Positions 1-12,353 are shown, counted from the stretch's first letter. The stretch: DNA of 64,000 nt from Ceratodon purpureus (GCA_014871385.1 CM026421.1:15483048-15547047); one strand, 5' to 3'. Program-made: numbers and translations. Notes: generated from the letters alone by a model not told the origin.

Positions 1-539
1 GATACTCAACTCCGCCAAAACTAATCACTCCGAAAATATACTACAATTTCTCTGACCAAAGTCCTGGAACAATGAGAGGTGAGGTAACAACATTACCTGA
101 GTACTTAAACGATGTTTTTCTGTGTTGTCTTGGCATGTTTGACATCGTTCAAAAGTAGAATGTGCTGTGACCTAGGTTAGACTCACTTTGGACACATGAT
201 CTGGAATCCATCATTTTCTCATTCACAGTGATGGAAATAATATTCTACTTGTAACCCACATTCCAAAAATGTCTAAACAACAAAGAAATTGCAGATTTCA
301 CATTGTCACAACTCACAGTTTTCAGAATGACTCAAAAGTATATAAAACCATTACATGCTATAGTATTAATATTACAAATGTTACCGTGGGCACATTTTAG
401 ATTGTTCCAAATCTCTAGATATGGAAAGAGGTCCAGTCAGACACATTTATGTATGTAAGAATCATTCTTCTAAAATGACTCGTGTCTGGACCTCAAATAC
501 ACCTCTAATACAGTTATCATATTCTCAAACGATAATCAG
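1..539. other. Intergenic, no gene seen
   Basis: This stretch lies downstream of the stop codon of the minus-strand GARP gene and probably includes its 3' UTR. I see no open frame with coding character, no repeat and no RNA gene. Confidence 0.5.
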
Positions 540-3120
540 TTAGTCCTCAGCCAGTGGACTAGTGATGGAAGTGTTTGGATCGGTGACATCGGTGCAGCCG
601 ATATTCTTGGGTTGAAGCTCGGCTGCCTGGAGGCCTATTTCGTTGTTTCTTAGACGTACGGTCAGCTCAAACTGTTCAATCATCTCAAGGTTCTGCTGCT
701 GGATTTTTCGAGCCAACTCCTGGGATTGCTAGATTGAGGTCAAGCGTATGCAACAGAACATGATTGCAGGGGTTATTAGTAGCAACACTGATATCAAAAC
801 AGAATGTTCAAAGGAAGGACAGCATAGATTGTATGGAAGTTACGGTTTTTAATGCTTTCGGTTTTTAGATCCTACATACCTTGGTTAATTCAATCAGATT
901 GTCATGCTCCGTCTTGAGATCTAGAGTGGTTGGCGTGTTAGCAGCTGTAGTGGTTGGCGTGTTAGCAGCTGTACTAGATAGTTTCTGCCTCTTGGGTGCT
1001 GGGGGAGAATCAGCTTGCATGCGATACTTTTGCAGACGGCTCTTGACATTTAATATTGCAACGTCTGGGCAACCCATGAGGCGTTGAACCGTCTTTGGAG
1101 TCGATTTGATGGGGCCACCGAGTTCCTTAACTGCGTCCTCAAACTTCGTGACTAGTTCTGGAGTCCAACTTAAACGTGGCTTTTTGATCGCCGCCCTGTA
1201 AAGAAGTTCTTCAAGTACATCATCTTGATCATCGGGGGTTACCGGCTCGGAAATCACGTCAGTCGGGCTGATGGAGTCAGGGGAACCCGGTGCTTCTATC
1301 TCCGGATTTGAGCTGTTAGACGAAGGACTCGGGGAAGTAAGCTCGATGATCTGGCGTTCGGTATCCGGGCTTGGAGTTGGCGGTCCATCATTTTCCCCCA
1401 TTGACAATAGCTCCTGCTTCATCAAACTTAAACAATTCAGATCAAATCTGATACATACCAGACCCTTGATAGCCCTTCGCGCTCACAATTAGAACGACCC
1501 TCACAGGCTCATATGCAGGTACAAGTCGAGTTTCTAAACTTTCATATTTTTCTTGTTAAGAAATGAAATAGTAATATTGAAAAAACAATTAAATAATGCA
1601 TAGTATGAATACTGCAAAGTTATTTAATGTCTAAATAACACCATCGCATATCGAGTATTTCTGTGCCTACATTCTAATGGACATCAAGGAACAGCGCCTT
1701 GAAGGCAAGCGGCGACGCTCTCACCAGTGCATCATCATTGAATGGGCATTCGGTTTTCGAGTTCAGATAATTGTCGATTAGCTTCCATACACCCGGGCTC
1801 ATGGGAGGACCGTAATCGCCTGTGTCGCTGATGGTCGGCGAGCTCGGATGTTCAAAGTTTGGGTGGTATTCCGAAGCCATGCTCATTGTAGGTGCGGCAT
1901 AGTCGCCTGCGCTGATGGTTGGCGAGGTCGGATGATCAAAGTAAGGGTGGTTTTCCGAAGCCATGCTCATTGGAGGTGCGACATAGTCGCCTGCGCTGAT
2001 GGTTGGCGAGCCCGGAAAATCATAGTTGAACTTGGCGCATAATTCCAAGGACATGCTTGGCACGGGAGGTGCGTAATCGTTCATGATGTCGATGTTGGAC
2101 GAGCTCGGATGATTATAGTCTAGCTGGCGTTCCAAAACCATGTTCGTAGGAGGTTTATTCTGAAAGCCTGCCACCACTGAGTACAGGTCCCCTTCCTGCT
2201 TCACCACATGCAGTTTTTTAATTAAGAAATCTAAACATATATTAAAATCTTGAGAAAAAAATTAAGAATAAAAAGAATCTTAGGCAAATTATATTAGCTT
2301 CACAAATGAGACCTGTGCCGACACTGAACTTGGTTACATAAATGCAGTTCTGAACTTGAAGGCAAAGCGTTCTCACCTGCACAGGATGGTCGATCGGGCT
2401 GGTGCTGACTCTTGGCGCTGTTGATTCAACGTAATTGGGTGCTGAAAATGGTTGATGATGAGCTTGGATTGAAGGTCCAGCTTCTGGTACAATCGGTGCT
2501 CTGTTCAAAGCATACATGACGGGCACTATTGAGCCATCAAAAGGATGCCTTAGCCTGCTCGGATAATCTTGGATTACCATAGACGTGGGGTTCATGTCTT
2601 CCTGAGTTGCAAAGGGGGTCATGACAGGAAGGTAACCTCCTCCTAGCCAACGGCTCTGTGGATAACCACTGAAGCTCTGACGGGACGAGAGGCAGGGTTC
2701 AGGAGTCCTGGCGTTGCTGGGCAAACCTCCGAGTTGCTGTTGGACAGCTACCTGGTGGCCGAGCCCTCCGTTGACGTAACTCTCCATACTGCGTTCAGCG
2801 TATACTGGCCGCCGCATGATCCTCTTAACTGGCCGGCGCATCATTGATGAACGTCGCCGAACGGCCTCCGCATGAACTTCTTCACTGTGAGACGAATTCA
2901 GATCTCTCAGGAAGGTCGTCAAGATCTCTGCTCCTCGAAACTTACAATATTGCTTGGCGGCACGTACTATCGGACCATCTGTATCACGCGCAGTACTATC
3001 CCTGGAGCCTCCACTACCCGGCCGTGGGTTCGCAAATACTGTGCCTGCGTAGACCAGATCCTCGGTGATTTCAAACACTTTGTCCTGAGATGGGGAGTCG
3101 CACCGCTCAGAGTACGTCAT
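540..3120 (-). CDS. GARP (G2-like/PHR-like) Myb-type transcription factor with coiled coil, 4 exons
   Basis: Probable nuclear DNA-binding protein of the GARP family, which includes phosphate-starvation regulators of the PHR/MYB-CC type. Exons on the minus strand: 3120-2377, 2195-1725, 1413-880 and 728-540. All junctions are phase 0 with GT-AG ends, giving 645 aa. The Myb-like domain is at about residues 482-537, with KKPRLSWTPEL at its start and VKSRLQKYRM in the last helix; most GARP proteins have SHLQKY there, so His is replaced by Arg. The last exon encodes a Gln/Glu-rich helix (about residues 584-620) placed like the MYB-CC coiled coil but without the usual LHEQLE motif. The long N-terminal half has basic and Pro/Ser-rich low-complexity stretches and three copies of a 28-residue unit. 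The start is the first in-frame ATG at 3120. Exon 2 stays open to a stop at 1674, so two separate genes cannot be ruled out, but the phase-0 donor after codon 1725 favours one gene. Its exact subfamily is uncertain. Confidence 0.72.
1805..2060 (-). repeat. In-frame 84 bp coding repeat within the GARP gene
   Basis: The motif AGTCGCCTGCGCTGATGG recurs at 1901 and 1985, an exact 84 bp period, with a more diverged third unit on the low-coordinate side. Each unit encodes 28 residues of the pattern SPTISAGDY...MSMASE.HP. Because 84 is a multiple of three, changes in unit number keep the frame. Confidence 0.85.
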
Positions 3121-4383
3121 TGCCGAACCCTCCACCACAACTTACTCTCCTCACAAAACCAATCTGCGGAAAAGGATGAACTACTAGCAAGCCGCAACTA
3201 ATCCTCCAACACACCAATCTGCAACTTCTAACGGCTTCAAGCCGTGTACACTCTCCCACACAGAGACGCTATCGATCACCCGTCACCCAAACGCAAAGAG
3301 ATATTCCAGCCTTCGCCTCACATGCCCAGGGGTCTAGTATACATCCCAACCGCGATCAACGCATCGCAGCGCTTCGCTCGGGACACACACACATTAACCA
3401 GAGCTAGCCACCACGAAATCAGTGCATCATCACAGCCACCATGATTCTCATGAGTCACCTTGGTAACCTGTCATTCTCATGGTCGTGCACACACGTTCAC
3501 GAAGCTGCAATTGGCAACCTTCAGGTGCATCTTTCCCTAGCTTGGGCCCATGCAGCTGATTCATCAGCAAACCAGCACCTGCAGTACTGTTGCACTGTTT
3601 CCGATGGACACTTAGGGCAGCAAAATGGAGCATGATCCTCATTAAAGTAGTCACTGCGTAGTATGTTGTTCTTCCTGGAGGAAGATGCGTTTGCACGCTA
3701 AGTGAGGACGTGGTGGAGTACATGATCCTCCAAGTTCCGACCATGTTGCAGATATGTTCCGAAGAGATCCTTGCCTTCGTGTCTGTCTGTGTGTGAGTAC
3801 CAATGCTGTCAACTTGGGTAGCATATTGATGCTGTGATGCCCCCGAGTCAGCCTGATTGCACGGATTTTCTCAGCTTGGATGGAACACAAGGGATTTGGA
3901 GGCATGGTGTGTTTGATTCGGATGGTGGATGTGAGATTCTGGGGGGGCGGATGATTTGTTGTCCATGGTGTTTTATTTTTTTATTTTTTATTCTTTTAGT
4001 CCATGGTGTTTTACAGGAAATGCAACACCTCTTGGAGCCTCAAAAATTATCTAGAAGCTAGTATACAATTTTGTTTTAAAAAAAATAAATGTAGAATAGC
4101 ATGTTTTTGGAGGATTGGCTTACAATGGGTGCTTCCGTGTAATACAAAGTAACCACCGTGGTTTAATTGTCGCTGACACGTGTCCAGGAGATGCGACCCC
4201 CAGACATTGAAAATAAAATCTCCAAGTGATGAGAGCGTTGCTTGAGAACACTGTTTGGGAACATGGTGTTAAAAAGATGGTTGTTATGTAATAATTGAAT
4301 GATTTAGTTGTAAGTAAATATTAGATAAATGATGAGTTATTGAATTAAATATGAAGCCTACTTGTAAATGGATGGATGAAAGG
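3121..4383. other. Intergenic upstream of the GARP gene
   Basis: This stretch should hold the promoter and 5' UTR of the minus-strand gene. Several short frames exist but none has recognisable protein character. From about 3950 it becomes AT-rich. Confidence 0.45.
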
Positions 4384-5310
4384 TTAACCCCTAAAAATCC
4401 AGCCGGTTTTGGAGGTTCCAAAACCTAAAATAGCCATTTTTGACCACCTTGTGGGAACGACGGTTTGGACCAAAAATAGTTGCTTTTTTTAGAAATCCAA
4501 CCGTAAGATCTCGTACTTAACCTTCTTAAGAAATATTGGTAAAATTTTCAGCTGTTGAATGTTTACCTAAAATTAAGAGATTATGACATTCAAAATTGCA
4601 GCAAAACTTTTTTGGGCATTGCTCAAATGACATAGTAAAAATGGTGCAAAGGGAGAGTTGAAGATTTTTACCCCAAAAATTTTGCTCATATTTTTTTCCA
4701 TATAGTTAATCAAATTAGGTACCTCCATGCAAAATTTTAGAGACTCATTCCTTTTTTAAGACCTTCATAAAAATTGTTTTCTAGAAGCAGGTCTAAAAAC
4801 GTTGATATAGTAAAACATGTATGACGTTACATATACTTGGTTTTAGAAAAATCTAAAGGGTGGTTAGGTGTCTTTATAAAAAAATTATTTTTGAGCAAAA
4901 TTATTTTTGAAAAATTTCGAAATCTCAAATTTTGACAAATTTTGAAAGAAATAATTCAAAAATTTGAAGCTTGTCTTTGTAATTTTTGGAGGCTGTCCTT
5001 GTAAAATTGGTATATTTTTTGACTTAGGTCTCTTGGAATTTGAGTGGTGATTTGGTTATGAACATATTTCAAGAAAAAAAAATTTTAAAAAGCTTAATTT
5101 TAAGTTGCCCATTTTAGACTTGAAACCTAAAATTTCTAGATGAAGGTCTTAAAATTGGAATTTGGCATTGAAAATTTTACCACATACACTTGGCAGTATA
5201 GGGAGCATCCAGTAAAAATCCTAGGAAAAAATATTAATTTTAACCCCTTCATCTTGGCTGCCCAAAATCGCAAAAAGCCGTTTTGGCTTTCCTTGATTTT
5301 TAAGGGTTAA
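4384..5310. mobile_element. Non-autonomous DNA transposon with TTAA ends (piggyBac-like termini)
   Basis: The element is bounded by TTAA at 4384-4387 and 5307-5310. Inside these, the left end reads CCCCTAAAAATC and the right end, reverse-complemented, CCCTTAAAAATC: 11 of 12 bases match, and similarity then fades. A TTAA target duplication followed by a CCC terminus is the hallmark of piggyBac elements. The 919 bp interior is AT-rich and has no transposase frame. A fragment sharing the left end and an internal block lies at 56016. The TTAA could instead belong to a longer TIR of another superfamily. Confidence 0.6.
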
Positions 5311-5416
5311 TATTGAGAAAATGAAATTATTTGAGGATGGATGAAGTAAGATTCTTCAGACAACAAAAGACCGGTGTAGAATGTATGAGCCGGAATTTCC
5401 TCTGCACTGAATAATT

Positions 5417-5545
5417 AATATAATCTAGTGAAGAATCTAAGTCCGACAAAGAAGATATATTCTAATATAATCTAGTGAAGAATCTAAAAGGGCCTAATAT
5501 AGTCTAGTGAAGAATCTAAAAGGGTAGACAAGATATATTCTTAAG
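5417..5545. repeat. Three near-identical copies of a short AT-rich unit
   Basis: The string TCTAGTGAAGAATCTAA occurs three times, each preceded by a variant of TAATATAA. The third-copy context also repeats AGATATATTC. This looks like local slippage duplication. Confidence 0.75.
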
Positions 5546-5899
5546 CAAAAGTTCAGAGACTCTGAGAATGTTTCATGTACGGGCGCAATTCAAATATTCT
5601 GAAGTTGAGATCAATGATTTAGACACTGAAGAGTATGGGAGACTGAGACAGAAGTCTCCGACAAATCTAATGTATGAAAGTTGTCAATCAATTCAAGGCC
5701 AATATAAATCTAGTACGACATTCTTTCGTGTAAACGTTATTGTACTTCTATAGAGTCTAGATATTGTCGCACTTCTGTATTGTATTGGTGTCCATGTAAT
5801 GCTTAAATATGGTATTATCTCTACGTATACACATCCAATTCTTGCGACAGCAATCCATATATTCTAAAGTTGACACTGCCGATTTAGACAATGAACAAC

Positions 5900-6140
5900 A
5901 TGAGTGAATGAGACTGAGATGACAGTTTCAAAAAATCTTTTACTTGTCAACAGATCTAACAGTCATTCTAAAGTTGTCAAAAGATCTAACCTGGGAATGA
6001 GATTGACAAAAGATCTAACCTGGGAATGACACTAAGATGACAGTTTCAAAAAATCTTTTCGTTGTCAGTAGATCTAATAGTTATTCAAATGTTCTAAAGT
6101 TATCAAAAGATCTATATTGGGAATGTCAACAATTTCAAAA
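5900..6140. repeat. Degenerate ~118 bp duplication
   Basis: The block GATGACAGTTTCAAAAAATC occurs near 5918 and again near 6036. Both copies are followed by TTTTxxTTGTCA and AGATCTAA, and the phrase AAAAGATCTAACCTGGGAAT is repeated between them. It looks like a decaying tandem duplication with no coding potential. Confidence 0.65.
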
Positions 6141-7739
6141 GAGTTTTTCAAAGGATTTTTCAATTGTGAGCAAATCTAACAATGATCCAAAAATTCTAAA
6201 GTTGCATGTCCATAGATTTAACTGAGGAATGTTAAAGCTTTTAACAAATTCAAGACTTGCACATGTCTTTGACATTCACGTACTTATTGTACTTCTATAG
6301 ACATTTTGTCACTTCTATTTTGTACTTTTTAAAGCTTAAAGTAGACTATAATGCGATTTATGCTTTATATGGATGAGTCTAATTCTTTGATTTTTTACAT
6401 GTGATAGAAAAAACAATTAAAGCACTTAAAGTGAGCGTGGATATGAATTTCTTAAAGATAATACCGTAGCTTTTACCATATTTTGTCATTAAATAATTAA
6501 TTGTTTTCTAAAACAAAAATCTTTAAATTTTCAAACGTATAAACCGAAATCTTGCAAATTAAATGTGACAAGAAATGAAAATCTGAATGATTATGGATCC
6601 ATGGCATTTCCAATCTCACAATAACAAAGTGGTAAATTTCCAAAATATAACACAATTAATGGTTAAGGAACATGAAGGGTAAAAATTTGATGAATTTTCT
6701 TAAAACTTTCAGTTATAAAAAACAAAAAACAAAAACTCTAAATATATCGTGATGAAATCTATTAGTAAGAAATAATAAATATTTTGTTTCTACAAAACTG
6801 AAACCTGGTCGAGGTTACGGTAGAAGATAAATAAGGAAGGTTTAGTTTTTTATTTTTAGATTTTTTGTATAGAATTTGACTATTTCTTAATGGTTTATCC
6901 ATCTGTCTCATAATACAACTATATTTTCAAATACTCAAAAACTTCATTTTTTTTCTTGAACTATACAGATTGAGAGTGTAGAGTAACACATAGGGAATAT
7001 GTTTGAGGAGTTTGTGTTTCCTAATGTTTTGCAATCCGCACATAATAAAGGGATATTAATTGTCTAAGGGCTATTAATATAAGAGTTTTTCTTAAAGCGT
7101 TAATAATATTCATGGTGTGTTCTAGCATCTAGAGTTGTGAGCGTTTCTGAAATTCATATGGATACCATAGTGCAGTTGACACGGAGTTGATAAACATGGG
7201 ACCAGATTTTTGAAACAAAAACGCTTTGATCAATGAGTTAAAGGTGGTGAAGTCTCAGAATGCAATTGAGCCACCAAAGTATGCTTTATAATTAGCTGGC
7301 TTTCCAATTGACGCCACAATCCTATGTCTTGTATTTACTCCCATCCAATGTCTTCAACTCACATACCCATGCAAAACACAAGCAACATGCTTTGTCGTGC
7401 GGTTATTAACCCAGGCAACTGTATTTCAGGTTGTCACCTTGAAAGAATGATACATGATTCTTTTATTTGCAGACTATGCCAGTCACTGTAATTTACAGTG
7501 GGCAATGAGATACAATGTAACGAACCAGCAACCTCAACAATACGCTAGCTTGCAATCTTAAGGGATCCTCCATGTTCGGGCTTTCGAAGGGAGCTGTATC
7601 AAACAAGCTCTGCCCCAGGCTTTACAGCTATATGAATGCAGCGATTCCATTCAATAACATACTAGAAGCAGATTCACAAGCAGAGTATTGATGCACCGTT
7701 CAATAGATCTCCAAAGCAAGTCTATGGCTTCCTTCGGTT

Positions 7740-9171
7740 TCACTTTGCATTGAACGAAGCTCCACAACCACACCCGGATGCTGCATTCGGGTTGGTGGTG
7801 ACCTGCCACAAAATAATGAGAAAATGAGAACCAAACTAAGGCAATAGGAGATCGATTAGCGTCTAAGTTACTGTCCCAGATTTAAAACCAAAGTTCAAAA
7901 TATTAACAAATAAGGAGTGATCCTCCATTGACTACAATACTAGAGCTCTGCTGACATAGTCTTATTGGATATGTACAAACCAGAGCATATACTTAAGTGT
8001 GTTGTAAAAATGGATTTGCCGTTTAGTGATAAATGACCACAGGATTCCAGAATAATTAAGGACCAAAAGAAGCAAGCATCCATGAATCCACTTACTGCAA
8101 AAGAAGCTCGGATGAGCTCTTCGGTGAAATCCACAGTAGCGCCTTTGATGAAACCATATGAAATGTCGTCGACTACAAGCTTAGCTCCGTCCCTTTCAAA
8201 CACTCTGCGTGACCATAATAAAGTAAGGAATCGCCATCCAGCTCAAGATTCATCAACCATAAAAGACCATCCATTGCAAGAAGCAGTGCAGAGAATCCAA
8301 ACTTGACAAAGTCACCATTGCAACACTACCACAAACCGTATGTTCTGCCATATGAAAGCTCCACCATTCACCATGTCTTCAGGATTAAACATAGAGCAGT
8401 CTATCATATTGCAATTCTCCATCTAATGCTCAAGATTCACCCAAACCTGAACCTAAACCCAAATCCCAAACATCACAGCAAGAATGATAACCAGCGAGGA
8501 TCAGAAAAAATACCTATCATCCTTGTTCACTTTGTCGTCAAGAGCAAAATTGTAAAGAAACCCGGAGCATCCACCCCCTTCCACACTCAATCGGAGCATT
8601 TTATTGTCCCCGTCGGGTCCCTCTTCATTCTTAATTTCCTGTATCCTCTGTACCAACAGAAGCCCCAATCAATCCAAATTCCTCAACCCCACCCCAAATT
8701 CACCCAAGTGCAACCAACTAAACCCCATCCTCCCAAACCTCTCCACACATCCCACCCTTCCACCACCGCAACTCCATTAAACCCCAAACCAAACATCCAA
8801 AACCCCGAAAACCCAAACCCTACCCGAATACAATTATCCGTCAACGTAATCCCCTCCGCCACCTCCTCAGCTGGCTTGGAATTCTCACTGGTCGCAGTCG
8901 ACGCACGCCGAAACCGCCATGGCGCCACCACTCCATCCCGATCAAATTCATCCCTAAATCCTAACCCTACTCCCCTACCGAACGCAAATTCCCCACTGCT
9001 ACACAAACTCAAAAACTCCCGCGACGACGTCGATGATCCTTGCGTTGCTCCACAGTCGAAATCCAAAGCAGTGGTTGCGAAGCTGGTCGGTACTAGGTTA
9101 CGATGATGACGATGATGCAGGCTGCGAGCAGCGATGCGCCACAAGGTGAGCGCGTGGGCGCGGCTCGCCAT
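7740..9171 (-). CDS. ISCA2: Mitochondrial A-type iron-sulfur assembly protein, ISCA2-like, 4 coding exons
   Basis: A-type carrier of the mitochondrial iron-sulfur assembly pathway, which acts late in building [4Fe-4S] clusters. Exons on the minus strand: 9171-8824, 8647-8514, 8204-8096 and 7802-7740; phases close to give 217 aa. The N-terminal ~85 residues are rich in Arg, Ala and Ser with little acid, as expected for a mitochondrial presequence. The HesB/IscA domain starts at [14 protein letters not shown] (about residue 108). It carries the three conserved cysteines: C143 in GGGCSGF, and C208 and C210 in GCGCGAS near the C terminus. The segment [13 protein letters not shown] follows the family pattern. 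The ATG at 9171 opens the presequence and has no in-frame ATG before it in the exon. The cysteine spacing and the DNP/TNPNA-type tail favour ISCA2 over ISCA1. Confidence 0.93.
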
Positions 9172-10460
9172 TCCTATGAATCTTCAACAAGCTGCATCCA
9201 TCCCTTGCAACTAACTTAAGCTTCCACTGCAACAGTCCCTTGCAACTCACTCTGCCTTCGTCTTCAGCAATCTCTTCGTTTGGGTTGGCTTTGGCTTTCA
9301 TGTGGCTTCGTCTGCGGTTTCTGCTTCTCTTTTTTTCACGGGCTGCCCGGGTGTGTACGTGACCTTTGGTGACGCCATGAACCGCACCCGACGATATCTA
9401 AGTTATTCGAATTAGTGTGTCATTTGAAGTAGTGTGTATGAGTTTTATATTAATAAATGTACTTTTTTATTTATTTATTTTTTTGAAACACACAAATTAC
9501 TTTTCGCAATCCGTAGCAAAATGCTGACGAGTTGCTTTTTGCAGTCCATTCCTAGGGTTTTCCATCTAGTAAAGGTGAGATTTCACAGGCGATCGGAATT
9601 AAACTATTAATCATTTGGCCCCCCGGCAACAACCCTGGGTAACTTTTTTCATCATTTGGTAGTTTTAGGGTCATTTCGAACCAATGTACTATGTTTGAAG
9701 AAATGTATAAGTGTCCAAGTTTTTTTAGTTACGTTTTTTGAGTATTTCTAATGATGTATGTGGCATAAGATTTATGAATTTTTTATTGATAGTGTATTGA
9801 AATAAAGTGGAGCGTTTGGAATAGAATTTTTAGTGTAATGTTGCTTTTTGTTAGTTTGAAGTGAAGAGTAGAGTTTTAAAGAGGGGACATTTAGTATCTT
9901 TTAAAATATATAATTTTAAATTACATATATTTATATAATCTAAAAATATTATTTAATGATGGATTTTGGTTTAGAACTTAATTAAGGTGAACCTAGTTTT
10001 ACTTTTGGAATTGTGTTATTTCAACTTCTAAATATGTTAAATATCATTTATTGGTTTAAAACGTAATTATTAATCAAATAAGCCATTTTTCAAAAAAATA
10101 AATTTCTAAAGCCAAGATTTAGCACAAGTCAACTCATTTCCAATTCTCACATGAATGTAGGCAAACACATAGCGGAAGTCGCCGTTATAAATCTTTTCAA
10201 TCATATACAAAATCCTTAGAATACTTCTTAAATATGAATATACAAAATACTTTATATACTTCTCAGATGTGAAGCAAAATTCCCTGAATGCATAAAATAA
10301 ATGATGCTAAAATCAAATCCTACTTTTTTTGAAACAGATGTATGACGTATTAAATGGTCATTCATTTTACACACGTAGGGAGGAAATAATGTTGGTAAAA
10401 ATGGCGGTGAATAGAAAACGCTAACCAGTGAAAGCGCTCCTCATGTGTGTCATATAAAAA

Positions 10461-10491
<31 letters not shown>

Positions 10492-10755
10492 TGTATTAAA
10501 AAAAAAAAAAACAAACGCTGACCAGACCCCGGGCTGCCCGCCCAAAAACTCACTTCGGACGCTGGACAATGCACCGCACAAACAGAGCTCCAATGCTTCG
10601 GCTTCAACAATTCTGCAGCTCGGCTCCGATCGAGACCTTCAAATTCCGAATCATGGGTAAGCTTCAGAACGATGCAATCTAAGTGAGAGGCGCGGAATAC
10701 GAGCGCAAGTGGTTCTACGGGGAGGTTGTACGAGCTCGTGAAGCTGGTGTCCGAG
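9172..10755. other. AT-rich intergenic with homopolymer A tracts
   Basis: No gene seen between the ISCA2-like start and the small plus-strand frame. Two long A runs lie at about 10469-10492 and 10498-10511. GC rises after 10520, consistent with a promoter or 5' leader of the next gene. Confidence 0.45.
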
Positions 10756-11001
10756 ATGGTGTTCGAGCTCGTGAAGCTGGTGACGCCGCTGCAGGCAGGG
10801 ATAGCGGTGGTGGTGTGCATGGCGCTGTCTGCTCGGCACATGGACCAGTACAACCGCCACATGGAGAAGTACGGGCCTCTGGGGGGGCTGCTCATTGAGA
10901 AGCGAGAGCGCAACAGCAGCAGGGGAGAGGAGGCAGAGCAGGTTGTTGGGGGAGGTGCTAGTGGGGCGTCGTCGGAGAGCTCTGGGGATCGGGTTTTGTA
11001 G
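10756..11001 (+). CDS. Possible small membrane protein, 81 aa
   Basis: I do not recognise this frame. From the first in-frame ATG at 10756 it encodes 81 residues: an amphipathic start (MVFELVKLVTPL), one hydrophobic segment (AGIAVVVCMALSA, about residues 14-26), a charged loop (HMDQYNRHMEKYG) and a Glu/Gly/Ser-rich tail. The frame is open upstream to 10687 and encodes a near-copy of the first ten residues; the 18 bp GAGCTCGTGAAGCTGGTG occurs twice. An upstream exon is therefore possible. The opposite strand is also open but is Arg/His/Pro-rich and looks like an artefact. The size and layout would suit a small organelle membrane subunit, but that is only a guess. Confidence 0.35.
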   Translation: MVFELVKLVTPLQAGIAVVVCMALSARHMDQYNRHMEKYGPLGGLLIEKRERNSSRGEEAEQVVGGGASGASSESSGDRVL

Positions 11002-11080
11002 TGGGGAGGCTGTCGGTTGATGAAGCGGTGGCGATTGCACAGGTGGGTCGTTCTGGGACCTCGACGGGAGATTTAGCCTT

Positions 11081-11094
11081 AAACCCTAAACCCC
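11081..11094 (+). promoter_or_regulatory. Telo-box-like motif
   Basis: AAACCCTAAACCCC matches two overlapping plant telo-boxes (AAACCCTA). Such motifs are usually in the leader or first intron of translation-related and growth genes. Here the motif lies just after the small plus-strand frame, so it could sit in an intron of that gene. Confidence 0.45.
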
Positions 11095-12280
11095 ATGTCT
11101 TCGGTGGATGGCCTTCCATGGTTGCACTGGGTTTTTGTTCAAAGGAAGAGCGTGTGGATAGGGATTTGAGATTACAGGAAATTTTGAGGATGAGTTGCGC
11201 TTCAAGATACGAGGAGGTGTGTCTGAGAATTTTAGTTTAGGTTTATATGTTCAGAACAGAGCATTAGTTGATTGTGATAGAAGGTGCATTTTTAGTTTTT
11301 TTCCCCCTCCATTAAGGGTTATTGTGAATTTTTGTTCTGATGGACACCTGTTGTGGCGGAATGAGCTCAATATTTGCCGCAGAGAGTCATTTTTCTGTGG
11401 TGTGTATTGGACAGTGAGGTTGAACTAATTTTATTGGATGGTCCGAACATGAGCTTATGGTGGTCAGTTTGTAATTTCCTTGCTCATGTTTTGTTCAAGC
11501 CATCTCTGTTGACTGGAACATAGAAGCATCTGTGATTCTGCAGATAGTGCTACTTTAGTCGAAATGGGCTTTTCTCTACTTCGCATCCTATTTGCATCAT
11601 CCTGTTGTGGCCTGCATTCTGTTCAGGCCTCAGGGTGGTGGAGGCCCTGAGCTAGAATCGCCACTCGACCTAGTTCCCTTTGCCCTAAACCGTTCTCAAA
11701 TAGCGTCTGAAGATTTTTACAGTTATGAATAGAGTGACACATTAGAGGAACCAGTGCATGATTTATCTGAATTTGATGTGATCATGAGATTTTTTCTTCA
11801 ATCCCAAATCACTTTTGGTATCCAACCTTCATCTACGCTACTAGTAAGGCGCAAGGTTAGTATGAACAGGTGCAAGAATGAAATCTTTGTTTTTATGCTT
11901 TTTCCTATCCTCTTCTAGGCTGACGTCTGCATTGTGCTGGACAGTGCTGCTCCATACGGTACTTGCTGGTAAGTTACTTTGAATGTCGAAAACCATTCTG
12001 CTTGCATTCTCGGTCCATGTGTACGAAAGCGTCGTGGAGAAGGATTTTATTACGTACAATGGATATTCCGGATGCAAATGTCTTGTTTGATGATCACCGC
12101 TCTGCAACCGCTTGAGCAGCTCTGAGTCACTGACCCTGCTTTTGAACGACTGACGTAGAATGGAGACCTCTGAGGTACAAATGACCAAGGAGATTCTACT
12201 TCAACAAGATACTCAGGCTCCACAAATCATGCTCCCTGTTCAGTACAAGAATCTGCTACCTGAAACCCAGATTCTTACAG

Positions 12281-12353
12281 GGATGTCATTTCGTTACAAG
12301 AGCCAGACATCCATGACGAACTTGATGTAGAAGTGCGCATATACCAGAGTGCT
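12281..12353 (+). other. Isolated exon-like segment
   Basis: A good acceptor (ATTCTTACAG) precedes 12281 and a strong donor (GCT followed by GTAAGT) follows 12353. The enclosed 73 bp has one open frame reading DVISLQEPDIHDELDVEV then RIYQSA, acidic and protein-like. Neighbouring exons were not found, so this may be part of an unrecognised gene or chance. Confidence 0.3.

Larger units (their letters stand above)
5311..7739. other. AT-rich intergenic stretch with degenerate local duplications
   Basis: No supported gene. Short duplicated blocks lie at 5417-5545 and 5900-6140. The last few hundred bases, from about 7400, are richer in GC and are the likely 3' UTR and flank of the ISCA2-like gene. 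Confidence 0.45.

Noticed and set aside
1674-2207. Stand-alone gene ending at the stop at 1674
   Set aside because: A strong in-phase donor (CTG then GTGAGA) just before 1725 joins cleanly to the DNA-binding exon, so I prefer one four-exon gene, while keeping the split as an alternative.
8303-9106. 267-codon plus-strand frame
   Set aside because: It runs antisense over ISCA2-like exons 1-2 and is rich in Pro/Asn/Thr/His from base composition; the minus-strand exons are clearly real.
10445-10660. Lys-rich plus-strand frame
   Set aside because: Produced by two poly(A) runs.
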